34,395 nucleotides of DNA from NCBI GenBank assembly GCA_001516045.1, contig LOEW01000278.1, positions 1-34,395 of the forward strand, read 5' to 3'. The notes below the pieces were generated by a model, which was given only the letters and a program-made list of their open reading frames with translations, ran no database searches and was not told where the DNA came from. This document shows, piece after piece, positions 1 through 7,806 of this stretch (positions within the stretch are counted from its first letter, which is position 1; each line of letters starts with the position of its first letter). The position numbers were made by a program, and so were the translations under genes. The DNA comes from Desulfosporosinus sp. BRH_c37 (lineage in GTDB: Bacteria; Bacillota; Desulfitobacteriia; Desulfitobacteriales; Desulfitobacteriaceae).

Positions 1-203
1 CTCTGGTACTCCTTGCTCTCAACCATTAAGCGATACCGCTTACCAAGCTCATTAAGACAGGCATTATAGATTCTCCTGCCAATATCTAAGCGCTTATTCA
101 AGATATCTTCTTGAAAAGTTTCAGTATCGAGCTTAAGGGTTAGTACGAAATTAGGTGTTGCTTCCTTAGTAGATTTTTTCTTGAGCTTAAGTATTGCAAT
201 CAC
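1..203 (-). CDS. tnpB: TnpB (IS605 OrfB), N-terminal part, cut by window edge
   Basis: This is the first 67 codons of an RNA-guided endonuclease of the TnpB/IS605 OrfB family; the rest lies left of base 1. The translation from GTG at 203 contains FVLTLKLDTETFQEDILNKR and then GRRIYNACLNELGKRYRLM, the usual N-terminal segment of Firmicute TnpB proteins. The GTG overlaps the stop codon of the tnpA remnant (GTGA), the normal tnpA-tnpB arrangement. Known role of the family: nicking or cleaving DNA at sites specified by an omega-RNA made from the element's right end, which helps the element persist. The RuvC and zinc-finger regions are outside the window, so integrity cannot be judged. Confidence 0.8.
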   Translation of the reverse strand, partial: MIAILKLKKKSTKEATPNFVLTLKLDTETFQEDILNKRLDIGRRIYNACLNELGKRYRLMVESKEYQ

Positions 204-407
204 TTCCTTTCGGAAACCTTTTGACTTTGGATATATCTGATAATGGCTAACGGCGCACCACCAACGGTAGAAATGAAGTTGTATCAATTCCTTTAAACGA
301 GCTTCAATTTCCCCAACCAAGACTTTCCGACGATATTTAGGACACCAGACCACATGATACTTGCATGAGTAGACAATGTTGTTGTTTGATTTGTATTTTA
401 TATCCAT
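200..407 (-). pseudogene. tnpA: TnpA (IS200/IS605 Y1 transposase) remnant with internal deletion
   Basis: From ATG at 407 the product starts MDIKYKSNNNIVYSCKYHVV, then WCPKYRRKV and RLKELI, which is the start of an IS200/IS605 Y1 transposase. The sequence then jumps, in another frame, to FISTVGGAPLAIIRYIQSQK, which is the C-terminal end of the same family, and stops with TGA at 202-200. About 80-90 residues between these pieces are missing, including the region that carries the HUH metal-binding motif, and the frame is shifted. The YIQSQK segment holding the likely catalytic tyrosine remains. The element therefore cannot make its own active TnpA from this copy. Confidence 0.85.
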
Positions 408-450
408 ACAAATATTATCCCACACTAGCGTATATAATACAATGAGATCT

Positions 451-1053
451 TTAGATTTGCCTTATATCCCCATAGCTGTAGCTAGGGGCTTTACGGCAAC
501 AAGTGGTAAGACCGCCATTGTTGATAGAGATTGAACTAATTGAATTATTAACTGATGCCATAATTGCGGAGACTTCTTCTGTCGTTGCCGATAATGTTTG
601 ACTAGAAGCGGTCATATTATCAGAGCCGTTACCAATTAATTGAAGTAGCTCTCTTATATTTCCCAGGGCATCATTTAAAGCCTTCGTTAGAATCCCTATC
701 TCGTCCGTCCCGTCAACGTCTAGTTCTTCGCTCAAGTCTCTTTCTCCAATTTTTCCGGCAAATTTAACGACTTTACCAATACGAAGTGTCGTCTTCGTAA
801 TAATAAGACAAAATAAAATAGCTATAACAACCCCAAGGCCCGTAATTATTTGAAGAATATGTATTCCCCGTTGCGCAATAATGTTTAAATTTTGAGCATC
901 CATTATTTGAGAGTTAATGTTCACCTTGGATACGTAATACACCCCAGTAGCTCCCACTACTGCAAAAAATATTGTGGCCAGCACAAATGACCCGACCAGT
1001 TTGTATACTAGTTTTAAATTATTAAGTTTAAGTACCTGCATTATTTTGTCCAA
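451..1053 (-). pseudogene. Methyl-accepting chemotaxis protein, truncated by IS605 insertion
   Basis: Reads as the N-terminal part of a chemotaxis receptor: a first membrane helix (about residues 20-42, VGSFVLATIFFAVVGATGVY), a very short external segment of about 25 residues, a second helix (about 66-86), a HAMP-like linker, and the start of the signalling domain (SQTLSATTEEVSAIMASVN). After about residue 182 the reading frame enters the IS605 left end and encodes unrelated residues up to a stop. The CheA/CheW-binding hairpin and methylation helices are missing, so it cannot signal. TTG at 1053 is favoured because GAGGGGG lies 8-9 bases upstream; ATG at 1041 is the alternative. The extracellular sensor region is far shorter than the usual 130-150 residues. 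Confidence 0.8.
468..488 (-). repeat. IS605 left-end imperfect hairpin
   Basis: On the plus strand CCCC-A-TAGCT-GT-AGCTA-GGGG folds into a 9-bp stem with a single bulged A and a 2-nt loop. Small hairpins with one extrahelical base near the ends are the known recognition structures of IS200/IS605 TnpA. Its position, about 60 bp upstream of the tnpA start, fits the left end. Confidence 0.65.
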
Positions 1054-1388
1054 ATTCTATCCCCCTCTTTATACCTCATTAATTAATTAAATTGGTAACA
1101 AATATAAATCTGATATGTATTTTAATGATGGTTCAAATAGTTTACCCTGTCTTGGAACGCATAAAATCTATTGACTAATGGCACCATTTCAGAGACAAAT
1201 AAAAAACCCGGAGTATAAATTAAATTTATAAACCAGGTCGGTTGCGCTACTTATTCCACATGTATCAAGCGCCCAAATAAAATACATGCTTCAAAATCCC
1301 CTCGATATCTCTAAATTAAAGTATAGCATAATAATTTGCGAAATTTGTCACAAAATGCTTACTCAAGAGTTTAATTTACTCATACTCT
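1054..1388. other. Intergenic region between marR and the receptor gene
   Basis: I see no convincing gene here. It holds the AT-rich 5' region of the receptor gene and the 3' side of marR. The only structure noted is a short AT palindrome, TATAAATT-A-AATTTATA, near 1216-1232, without a clear terminator tract. Confidence 0.5.
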
Positions 1389-1832
1389 TTAAAGTAGCTT
1401 TTCGATCGAGCTGGATATTTTCTTTAATGTGCAAACAAGCTCTAGATATTCATCTCTATATAACTCAGATATGACCGACTTATTGGCATTATCCGAAATA
1501 TTGATGAGTTGTTCAAGGACACTTTCACCCAAATCTGTAAGGGTTATGCTATAAATTCTACGGTCATTTATATCTATATTCCTAATAACATAGCCCTTTT
1601 TTACTAACAAGTCCAAGATTCTTGTCACGTTTGTTTTATCTTTAAGGCATGAACGAGCTAAGTCAGTTTGTGATGCCCCCTGATTGTGATAGACAGCATT
1701 TAAGATTGCCCATTGTTCTGTTGTAATGTTTAAATCGTTGTCTTTTATCAACTTAGTAAAATATGATTTCATAAAATAGTTTGTTTTCGCAACAATAAAA
1801 CCTAAAGAATCATTAATATCAAAATCTTTCAT
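1389..1832 (-). CDS. MarR-family transcriptional regulator
   Basis: A 147-residue protein, the usual MarR length. The central winged helix-turn-helix is visible: TTEQWAILNAVY, then ASQTDLARSCLKDKTNVTRILDLL as the recognition region, then the wing KKGYVIRNIDINDRRIYSITLTDLG, with the family's conserved D-x-R wing pattern. Flanking helices provide the dimer interface. It is the second gene of a two-gene operon, 15 bp after the DUF169 gene, with AGAAGGG as ribosome site. MarR proteins usually repress their own operon and release DNA on binding small phenolic or lipophilic molecules or on oxidation. The palindrome at 2604-2617 is its most likely operator (inference). Ligand unknown. Confidence 0.9.
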   Translation of the reverse strand: MKDFDINDSLGFIVAKTNYFMKSYFTKLIKDNDLNITTEQWAILNAVYHNQGASQTDLARSCLKDKTNVTRILDLLVKKGYVIRNIDINDRRIYSITLTDLGESVLEQLINISDNANKSVISELYRDEYLELVCTLKKISSSIEKLL

Positions 1833-1847
1833 ATCTACCCTTCTTGA

Positions 1848-2564
1848 CTAGATCCTTTCCGCAATATGCAACCACGTTTCTTTAGTCAAAAAGCTTTCTT
1901 CCACTTGCTCTTCTAACTCTAAAAAGCGTTGAAATGGGATGCTAAAGGAAAGGACATCTTTGTCGATGAATTTACGTGCCGAGGGATCGGTTAGCCCAAT
2001 AATGCACTTCGGATTCTCCGCCTCCACTTGATTCAGAGCATAAAGTATGGACTGATGACAGCCTGCGCCAAAATCCACTTTGACATTGTCCTGGTTCGGT
2101 TTATCGTAATTGGCAAACCACATCAGAGCGGAAAGTTGGTCAGCATTGGCTAGAAAAATGATAACCTCTGGTGTTTCGTCCTCAGCTAATTCTTCCAAAG
2201 GTTTTAAGACAATATACGTCTTTGCGATTACGACCGGTAATCCCATCATGAATTTCGAAGCCAGCTCAGGATTTTTTTTATAAAATTCACCTTCCCTGCC
2301 ACCTACCCCGCCGGTAGACAAGAAATACTCCATGAAACCTAATTCGAACTGTTTAAAACCCAGACCCACTGCTCCGCCGCCGCACCCAGTAGTTTTAGTG
2401 TCAAATACTACGCTGCGGCCCTTAGTTGCGGCATTTAACATAGAAATAACACAGCCCCACTTTCCCTCCTGAAATTGTGTAGCTCCCTCTGGTTTTAGAT
2501 CAGTACGAAATACGGCAACTGGTTGGGTTTTGAGCTTTATAGCATTGGCGATCTTACTTTTCAT
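1848..2564 (-). CDS. DUF169 family protein
   Basis: About 238 residues matching the DUF169 family as I recognise it: an N-terminal [10 protein letters not shown] segment, [15 protein letters not shown], a cysteine/glycine motif [12 protein letters not shown], then the later segment [12 protein letters not shown]. No enzymatic role is established for the family; members occur in anaerobes and archaea, and the conserved cysteines suggest metal or cofactor binding (inference). ATG at 2564 is preferred: AGGAG lies 8 bases upstream, whereas GTG at 2573 overlaps that site. It is the first gene of an operon with marR and is driven by a near-consensus promoter overlapped by a palindrome, so it is probably the gene that MarR controls. 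Confidence 0.85.
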   Translation of the reverse strand: MKSKIANAIKLKTQPVAVFRTDLKPEGATQFQEGKWGCVISMLNAATKGRSVVFDTKTTGCGGGAVGLGFKQFELGFMEYFLSTGGVGGREGEFYKKNPELASKFMMGLPVVIAKTYIVLKPLEELAEDETPEVIIFLANADQLSALMWFANYDKPNQDNVKVDFGAGCHQSILYALNQVEAENPKCIIGLTDPSARKFIDKDVLSFSIPFQRFLELEEQVEESFLTKETWLHIAERI

Positions 2565-2603
2565 TTTTAACACTCCTTTTATTTCTTTCTAATTAGGAAA
2601 TTT

Positions 2604-2644
2604 ATTGTTACAACAATTATAGATATAGCAACTATCTTTGTCAA
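2604..2644 (-). promoter_or_regulatory. Sigma-A promoter with overlapping MarR-type operator
   Basis: On the minus strand TTGACA (2644-2639), a 17-bp spacer and TATAAT (2621-2616) form a perfect consensus promoter 50-80 bp upstream of the DUF169 gene. A perfect 14-bp palindrome, ATTGTT-GT-AACAAT (2617-2604), overlaps the end of the -10 box and the expected start point. A repressor bound there would block RNA polymerase, which fits autoregulation by the MarR protein encoded in the same operon. The assignment to MarR is inferred from position and symmetry. Confidence 0.75.
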
Positions 2645-2660
2645 ACAGACTTTCAGTATA

Positions 2661-2843
2661 CTATTTTTCCCGTGCATAATAATCCGCTACAGCAGCAAAA
2701 GACTCTTTTGTCTCCCACGGCATCCCTTTATATGTGGCCCCCAGTTGTTCACCAAAAGTTTTAACAACACTATAGCTGGCCATATCCAGATCGTATAAAG
2801 GTTTTTCGTTATAAGGATAGGTCGGACTCACGAAAGTGAACAC
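2661..2843 (-). pseudogene. C-terminal remnant of an unidentified protein
   Basis: The 60-codon frame from GTG at 2843 encodes protein-like sequence (TFVSPTYPYNEKPLYDLDMA, then GMPWETKESFAAVADYY). The frame is also open upstream, overlapping the end of the MutL-like gene (KEFAFVFTFV precedes the GTG), and there is no ribosome site at the GTG. This suggests the last part of a longer gene whose 5' portion was lost. The PWExKxxFxAxADYY ending recalls C-termini of some glycosidase-like proteins, but I cannot name the family. It lies 15 bp downstream of the mutL stop, at a site of other rearrangements. Confidence 0.4.
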
Positions 2844-2857
2844 AAATGCAAATTCCT

Positions 2858-4006
2858 TTAATTCTCTACTCCGAATGATTCACGCAATAGTTGCCAAACT
2901 CCTTGTCGAAAGGTCGTAGTTAAAACTCCCAAGGAAGCCATAAGACAATCTTTATCTAACAACAAAGCTATGCCCTCTTGAGAGATCATAGCGTCCTCCA
3001 CCCCCTTAATGCTTTCCCTCATAATTTTAAGACCATTCGTTTGCCGAGTGAGTACTTCACCAGTTCCGACGATCCACCGGATCTGGGTTAAATCCCGTCC
3101 CTCGACGCCGGTAACATTAGCGCTCACATTATCATTAAATAATCGTCCAATATGCCGTTGGAGAGCAATGGATACTGCCGCAGCAGTTAACTCCGCGCAA
3201 AGAGCCATCTCTTCCGACGACTCAGGCTTTGATTTTAAAAGTTTTTCCCAACCTTGCCCATGATGCAGCTCGATTACATTTTCACCTATAAGTTTCACTA
3301 AAGTTAAAGCATTGCTAAAAACACCAAGATCTTTTTCAACTGTTCGAAGCGCCAAGGGTTCCGACTTCAGGTTAGAATTCTGGTCTTTACCAGTACCTAA
3401 GGTTACCGAGTAGACATCCGTCGAAACACTTCCAACATCAATAACTAGGACATCTCCAACTTCTTCTGAAATCAAATGGGCAGCCTGCATGATTGCTCCT
3501 GGGGTTAGCAAGATCCTACCATTAATGATCTGCGAAATTTCCCGCATTCCCGGAGCATCAAGAATATATTGTTCATCAATTCCGAGACTCCCACTTCTAT
3601 AAGTGGGTGTTCCGATTTCCACTTCGGTGACGAAAGCCTCCGGTGGATGGTTTTGCCGAGCCGCTCTTTCCTGATAGGAATCCTTGGCGGCGAAGGAGGT
3701 AGACTCCCCCACCGAAGCCCCGATGTTCAGCTTTAGCTGAACGAGTTCACTGACCTCCTGAACGGCGCTCTGCGTCGGTAGCGAAATAGTTACATAAAAG
3801 GGAATCTCACCTAAAGACCCAACCGGCCCGATTTCGTTCTCTAAATTAGTCACAGCCTGTCTTAATCCAATTTCGATATCCCCATCCAGTACTTTTGTCG
3901 TAGAAAGTCCTTGCCCAAGTAACAGGGGATTCTTTGTATCTAAATCACCAAAGGCATTCACTACCGTCGTCATAGTTCCGATTTCAGCGACTAAAACCTT
4001 TTGCAT
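2858..4006 (-). pseudogene. MutL/GlmL-like mutase-reactivation ATPase, chimeric with IS605 relic
   Basis: The first about 70 residues (KVLVAEIGTMTTVVNAFGDL, then GQGLSTTKVLDGDIEIGL) and residues from about 143 on (ILDAPGMREISQIINGRILL, TPGAIMQAAHLISEE, VLVIDVGSVSTDVYSVT) match the GlmL/MutL family, ASKHA-fold ATPases associated with B12-dependent glutamate mutase. The family is normally about 460 residues; here 382. Roughly 170-180 residues of the ATPase core are missing, and in their place residues 86-140 are encoded by an IS605 right-end relic in the same frame. The frame is still open, but loss of the middle of the fold makes normal function unlikely. No mutase genes are nearby. AGGGAG lies 9 bases before the ATG. 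Confidence 0.75.
3583..3750 (-). ncRNA. IS605 right-end / omega-RNA-like relic inside the MutL-like gene
   Basis: Read on the minus strand, this stretch matches the free-standing element at 16872-17110. The first 69 aligned bases differ at only five positions by my reading. It holds a hairpin GTTCAGCT-AA-AGCTGAAC, then TTCGGTGGGGGA and CTCCTTCGCCGCCAAG, and ends in the hairpin CCCACTT-ATAG-AAGTGGG followed by GAGTCT. In IS605 elements the 3' end of tnpB plus the right end makes the omega-RNA that guides TnpB. This copy is transcribed in the same direction as the host gene. Its identity as omega-RNA is inferred from position, structure and repetition; there is no tnpB body here. Confidence 0.55.
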
Positions 4007-4107
4007 ATTTTTTCTCCCTCACTTTGGCTATTTCTCAGTAGCTATTATCGTGCCCCTAATAATGAAAGAGTTTGCAAATACTTTCTTTTCGGTTTAATGC
4101 GTACAAA

Positions 4108-4150
4108 AAAGGGGTAGGTAATTGCACAATAGTGAATTACCTACCCCTTT
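4108..4150 (-). terminator. Strong intrinsic terminator of the YcdB/SLH gene
   Basis: A perfect 16-bp inverted repeat, AAAGGGGTAGGTAATT (4108-4123) and its complement (4135-4150), with an 11-nt loop. On the minus strand the stem is followed by a run of six T, so it ends transcription of the gene stopping at 4164. Confidence 0.9.
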
Positions 4151-4163
4151 AATATATTATTCA

Positions 4164-6398
4164 TTAATTCCGCCAACCAAGAGCTCTAAAGAGTGCGACG
4201 GCTGCTTCGGCCCGGCTTACTGCGTCACCTGGGGCTAGCATCAGCCCTTCTACTTTAATGATGCCTGTACTGTTGGCTAGCGCAATATAACCTAGGTCAT
4301 CTGGGTTAATTTGGTCAGTATCTTGGAAATTGACGTGATATATATCCTTCAGTTCAGCCAATTTATTCAGATGAATATAGCGTATCAAGACTTTGGCCAA
4401 GAGTTCGCGATTGACAGGATCCCCCGGCTGAAGCTCTTCTTTCAGCCAGCCTTGCTCTTTAGCCTTGGTCATAACCTCACCCTCTGTAAGGCTAGTATTC
4501 CCCCCCAAGCCAAATTGGCTAAGATACATCGCCCGCAACAACGAAGCAATACCCATTTTTTCTTGAGGTTGAAAACTATTTTCAAAATCCCCAAATAGCC
4601 CTGCTTGCCCAAGCGCTGCAATCTCTTGAGCTCCGTTAACCCCTGTGAGATCTGAAAAACTATAGGGTTTTGGCCCTTTCTCCAGTGGTTGACCAAGGTA
4701 ATCAAGTAGTTCTCCGCTTTTCGCATCCAAAGTGTTAGAGAGTGGCATACTTCGGTCAAGGTTAACTGGAATATAGACCAAGCGCAGATTCCCCAGTACC
4801 CCATTAGAATAAATACGAACATACGTCAGAGTTAAAGGACGTGCTTTCAAAAATTGGTCTACACCCTTTTCTTTAGTTAGAACACCGGAAACACTAGGCA
4901 AATCTGGCTCAGACCAGTTAAGTTCATAACCAGTCACAATACCTGCCACAGGATCCACATTGATCGTCATTCCATTATCCGGAAAGTCTACTCCATTGGC
5001 CACTCTGTGATAGGACAGAAGCTGTATATTCCAGGGCTCAGGACCCATTTTAGCATTTACGTTACTTTCAGAATCCAAAGAGACTTGGCTAAACCTTTCA
5101 GGTTGGACTCTTTTTAAAAATTCCTCAGCCAACTTTTGTACGGTAGCCCGATCAAATGCGACCTTATCATTTCCATTCTGTGGATATGAGGTATTAAAGC
5201 TAAGTAACTCACCGGTTGTAGCACTGACCCGGGCACTGAAGTATTGAGGCTTTTCTGCTTCTTTTTCGGATCCTGTGGCATTCCAGTCAAAGTTCCAGAC
5301 ACGCTTATCTGTATTACGCCAATCGCTACTTAGATTCGCACTACGTAAGGTTAGGTTATTCGGAATCCCAATCCAGCGCTGTACCGCCGCAATCGCCTCA
5401 TCTTGTTTAAGAAGCTTGGCAGTGCTTTCCACTTCTTGTTGTTCCTGAGGAGTCAGCACCTGAGTCCCATTAGAGACCGAGCCGGCTCTTTCCGCTTTGT
5501 TACTACCCATACCTCCATTTCCTAATAAATCAGTTGCTAACCAATCTCCCTCTCCAAGCTTAAGTGGTTCTCCTGAAAAGGCGTCGATCGCTCCTCCACT
5601 TGGCCCCGTTAATTGGTAAACAAGCTTTGCCTCCTGCTTTTGCCCAGCAGCTAACGGTTTATAGGAAGGTGGAAGCCAATATCTAAGTTTGAAAAAGGAT
5701 GACGAAGCAAAAGCCTTTTGTGCCTGACTAGCCTCAATCAAGCCTTTAACCTCAGGTGCCTTCACCTCACTCCAGTTGAGATTATAGGCAGTGATATGCC
5801 CATCAGTGCTGGACACCTGTACATTAACACCATTGCTTAGAAATGGTATGTCATTAATGAGTCGTTGGTATTGTAGTGAATAATTAGCCGAACCGTAATT
5901 ATTGATGGGTACTACCGCTTGATCGCTGGGAATTAGTCTCAACTGACCAGCACGTACGCCTAATAGACGTGTCAGCAATTTATCGCTAATTTCTTGGGCG
6001 TTTGCTTTACTAATAGCTGGCAGAACCCCACTATTGCTCGATCGATCGTCAATTTTGTAATAATTCATACTCAGAATGTCCCCATTGAGCGCATTAACCT
6101 CGGCTGAAAACTCCCCTGATTTTCCCATAGGTCCATTCCAACGTAGAGACCAAGCCTGGCGATTATCGTAAGTGTTGTATGTAGAATTAAAGTCAGTGTA
6201 TTCGCTAGGCACATCAAAGTTGGTTTTAACGATAAGAATAGCTTTCTCTAGTGTAATTTCAGGTATCAAAATCTGTCCAGTCGGCACCGCTGGCACTGTA
6301 CTGCCTTCCCCTGCCAAAGCAACGGGAGAAGAAATCATTGGAACTAACAAAAGAGCTACTACGATCATAGCTAAGATAGAACTCCAATTCTTCTGCAT
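4164..6398 (-). CDS. Secreted YcdB/YcdC-repeat protein with C-terminal SLH domains
   Basis: A 744-residue exported protein. ATG at 6398 is preferred over the longer frame to 6536: AGGTGG stands 8 bases upstream and it begins a clear signal peptide (MQKNWSS, then ILAMIVVALLLVPMIS, cleavage near ALA-GE). The mature part contains two or three related segments of YcdB/PepSY type, each with a W-x-W-x-G/A strand and a SAxVxAxxGxxLS-like pattern (about 30-170, 190-290, 320-450 and 460-560). The last about 170 residues resemble S-layer homology repeats (AALGQAGLFGD, ALANSTGIIKVEG, PGDAVSRAEAAVALFRALGW), which would anchor it to the cell wall. Such proteins are common in spore-forming Clostridia; the role is unknown, possibly protease inhibition through PepSY-like domains. 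It is a single-gene transcript with its own terminator. Confidence 0.85.
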   Translation of the reverse strand: MQKNWSSILAMIVVALLLVPMISSPVALAGEGSTVPAVPTGQILIPEITLEKAILIVKTNFDVPSEYTDFNSTYNTYDNRQAWSLRWNGPMGKSGEFSAEVNALNGDILSMNYYKIDDRSSNSGVLPAISKANAQEISDKLLTRLLGVRAGQLRLIPSDQAVVPINNYGSANYSLQYQRLINDIPFLSNGVNVQVSSTDGHITAYNLNWSEVKAPEVKGLIEASQAQKAFASSSFFKLRYWLPPSYKPLAAGQKQEAKLVYQLTGPSGGAIDAFSGEPLKLGEGDWLATDLLGNGGMGSNKAERAGSVSNGTQVLTPQEQQEVESTAKLLKQDEAIAAVQRWIGIPNNLTLRSANLSSDWRNTDKRVWNFDWNATGSEKEAEKPQYFSARVSATTGELLSFNTSYPQNGNDKVAFDRATVQKLAEEFLKRVQPERFSQVSLDSESNVNAKMGPEPWNIQLLSYHRVANGVDFPDNGMTINVDPVAGIVTGYELNWSEPDLPSVSGVLTKEKGVDQFLKARPLTLTYVRIYSNGVLGNLRLVYIPVNLDRSMPLSNTLDAKSGELLDYLGQPLEKGPKPYSFSDLTGVNGAQEIAALGQAGLFGDFENSFQPQEKMGIASLLRAMYLSQFGLGGNTSLTEGEVMTKAKEQGWLKEELQPGDPVNRELLAKVLIRYIHLNKLAELKDIYHVNFQDTDQINPDDLGYIALANSTGIIKVEGLMLAPGDAVSRAEAAVALFRALGWRN

Positions 6399-6607
6399 TC
6401 TGTCATCCACCTTCCCCACTTCTTTACTGCTTATTACATTGAGAGTGAAATATCCTCCAATTATAACCTTACCTTTTCCCTCCTTCAGACCATTATACTT
6501 CTTGCCGTTAGACCTGAAGTTCCGAAGTTTCCTCATCTATCATTTGTATCCAACGTATTTACTGTCGTGATTTGGGATGATGAAGTTGTAAATTATAAAT
6601 CGAGACT

Positions 6608-6780
6608 TTATAAATATAGACGCATCATAAAGGAGTTTCTGACAAAGAAATAATCGACATCTTCTTGCATTTTCCGCAACAACATTCCGCTAAGCAACAT
6701 TACACCGTTTTTACTATCCCAATTGAAAAAAGCTACAGTAATCTCTCCAACCCGATCTCCTATACATAGGTCCCCTTCTG
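6608..6780 (-). pseudogene. Short open frame downstream of the radical SAM gene, probably a remnant
   Basis: Just after the radical SAM stop a frame of about 57 codons encodes protein-like sequence (GDRVGEITVAFFNWDS, then LLRKMQEDVDYFFVRNSF) and ends at TAA 6610-6608. There is no start codon with a ribosome site at its 5' end; the first ATG lies inside. It may be the tail of a lost gene or chance. I do not recognise a family. Apart from this, the 6540-6788 gap contains only the 5' region of the YcdB/SLH gene. Confidence 0.25.
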
Positions 6781-6788
6781 CTTAAATA

Positions 6789-7661
6789 TTACAGATAACG
6801 ATCTTCCACTTGTCTGAATTCATTTTCCGGTATCTCGAGTAACCGATCAAGGCTTTTCAAAAGTTCTGGCTTATCTGCTGGAATATTTCCATTAACCCAA
6901 GCAAAATTCAAGGCATGGTCGCTAAGCAATTCAAATGGGCCTTCGAGGTTAGCAATTAATAAACGGGTTTCTATTAGTGCTTCGTGGGGACTAAGTAGTA
7001 GAAAATGACCTTTTTGGTAGTCTTCATACAGAGGGGTTCTTCTCCATGGAACATAAGTGCGTATTCGTACAAAATCTGGGGTAAATGCATTGAGTACCCG
7101 AGCACTTTCTAAAGCATGTTCTTGTGTGCGTTCCCGTCCACCAATCCCTATAAGGATATACTCGCTCAGTTCAATGCCCGCTTCTCTTACCTTAAGACCC
7201 GCTTCAATCATCTGTGCGGAGGTAAAACCTTTTTTAATTCTGCGCAGAACTTCATCATCGCCACTCTCCATTCCGGAGTGGATACGGGTCAAGCCTGCCT
7301 CTCTCAGACGACGAAGCTCATCTATCGTTTTCAATTTGAGATATCTTGCCGAGCCATAGACGGTCATCCGCATCAAGTAGGGAAACATTTCACGAGCATA
7401 ATTTAGGATTTCTACTAGCTGGTCTGTTTTCATTAAAATCGTGTTCCCATCGGGGAAAAAAATCGACTGAACTTTGTTGCCATAATAATCTCGGGCCGCT
7501 AGAAGGTCTTCTTTTATATCGGCTACCGGCCGAATCCGAAATTTCTTATTTCGATACATACCACAAAAAGTACATTGATTATGAGGACAGCCGATGGTCG
7601 CTTGGATTAACAAACTTTCGGCTTCACTAGGTGGACGATAAACTGTTCCTTCGTAACGCAT
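6789..7661 (-). CDS. Radical SAM protein
   Basis: A 290-residue radical S-adenosylmethionine enzyme. The cluster-binding motif is CPHNQCTFCGMY (residues 25-36), a CX4CX2C spacing seen in a known subgroup of these enzymes rather than the common CX3CX2C. It is followed by the expected barrel features: FFPDGNTI, the glycine-rich strand RIHSGMESGDDEVLRRIKKG, ILIGIGGRER and PDFVRIRTYVP. There is no B12-binding or TRAM domain and no extra cysteine cluster, so the chemistry cannot be predicted. Start ATG 7661 is preceded by AGAGAGGAGACC. It is flanked by unrelated genes and appears to be a single transcription unit. Confidence 0.85.
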   Translation of the reverse strand: MRYEGTVYRPPSEAESLLIQATIGCPHNQCTFCGMYRNKKFRIRPVADIKEDLLAARDYYGNKVQSIFFPDGNTILMKTDQLVEILNYAREMFPYLMRMTVYGSARYLKLKTIDELRRLREAGLTRIHSGMESGDDEVLRRIKKGFTSAQMIEAGLKVREAGIELSEYILIGIGGRERTQEHALESARVLNAFTPDFVRIRTYVPWRRTPLYEDYQKGHFLLLSPHEALIETRLLIANLEGPFELLSDHALNFAWVNGNIPADKPELLKSLDRLLEIPENEFRQVEDRYL

Positions 7662-7806
7662 GAAAGGTCTCCTCTCTTTGATAAGTCTAATATGACCAGC
7701 CTTTTTCTAACTGGTCTATCCTATTTTAGCATATAAAGCTTTGTCAATGGAAAACTTTAAAATCAAGCGAATAGCAGAATATATCACTTACTATTGCCAT
7801 TGACTT

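Larger units (their letters stand above)
1..505 (-). mobile_element. IS200/IS605-family element, left end to tnpB
   Basis: The insertion consists of the left end, the deleted tnpA and the start of tnpB, reading right to left. I place the left boundary just after TTAC (minus strand, 509-506), a tetranucleotide typical of IS605-type target sites and 18 bp outside the left-end hairpin. The boundary is inferred; there are no terminal inverted repeats or target duplications, as expected for this family. The element sits inside a chemotaxis receptor gene. The right end lies outside the window. Confidence 0.7.

Noticed and set aside
4469..4822. A 117-codon frame inside the YcdB/SLH gene
   Set aside because: Out-of-frame reading of a gene with a signal peptide, YcdB-like domains and SLH repeats.
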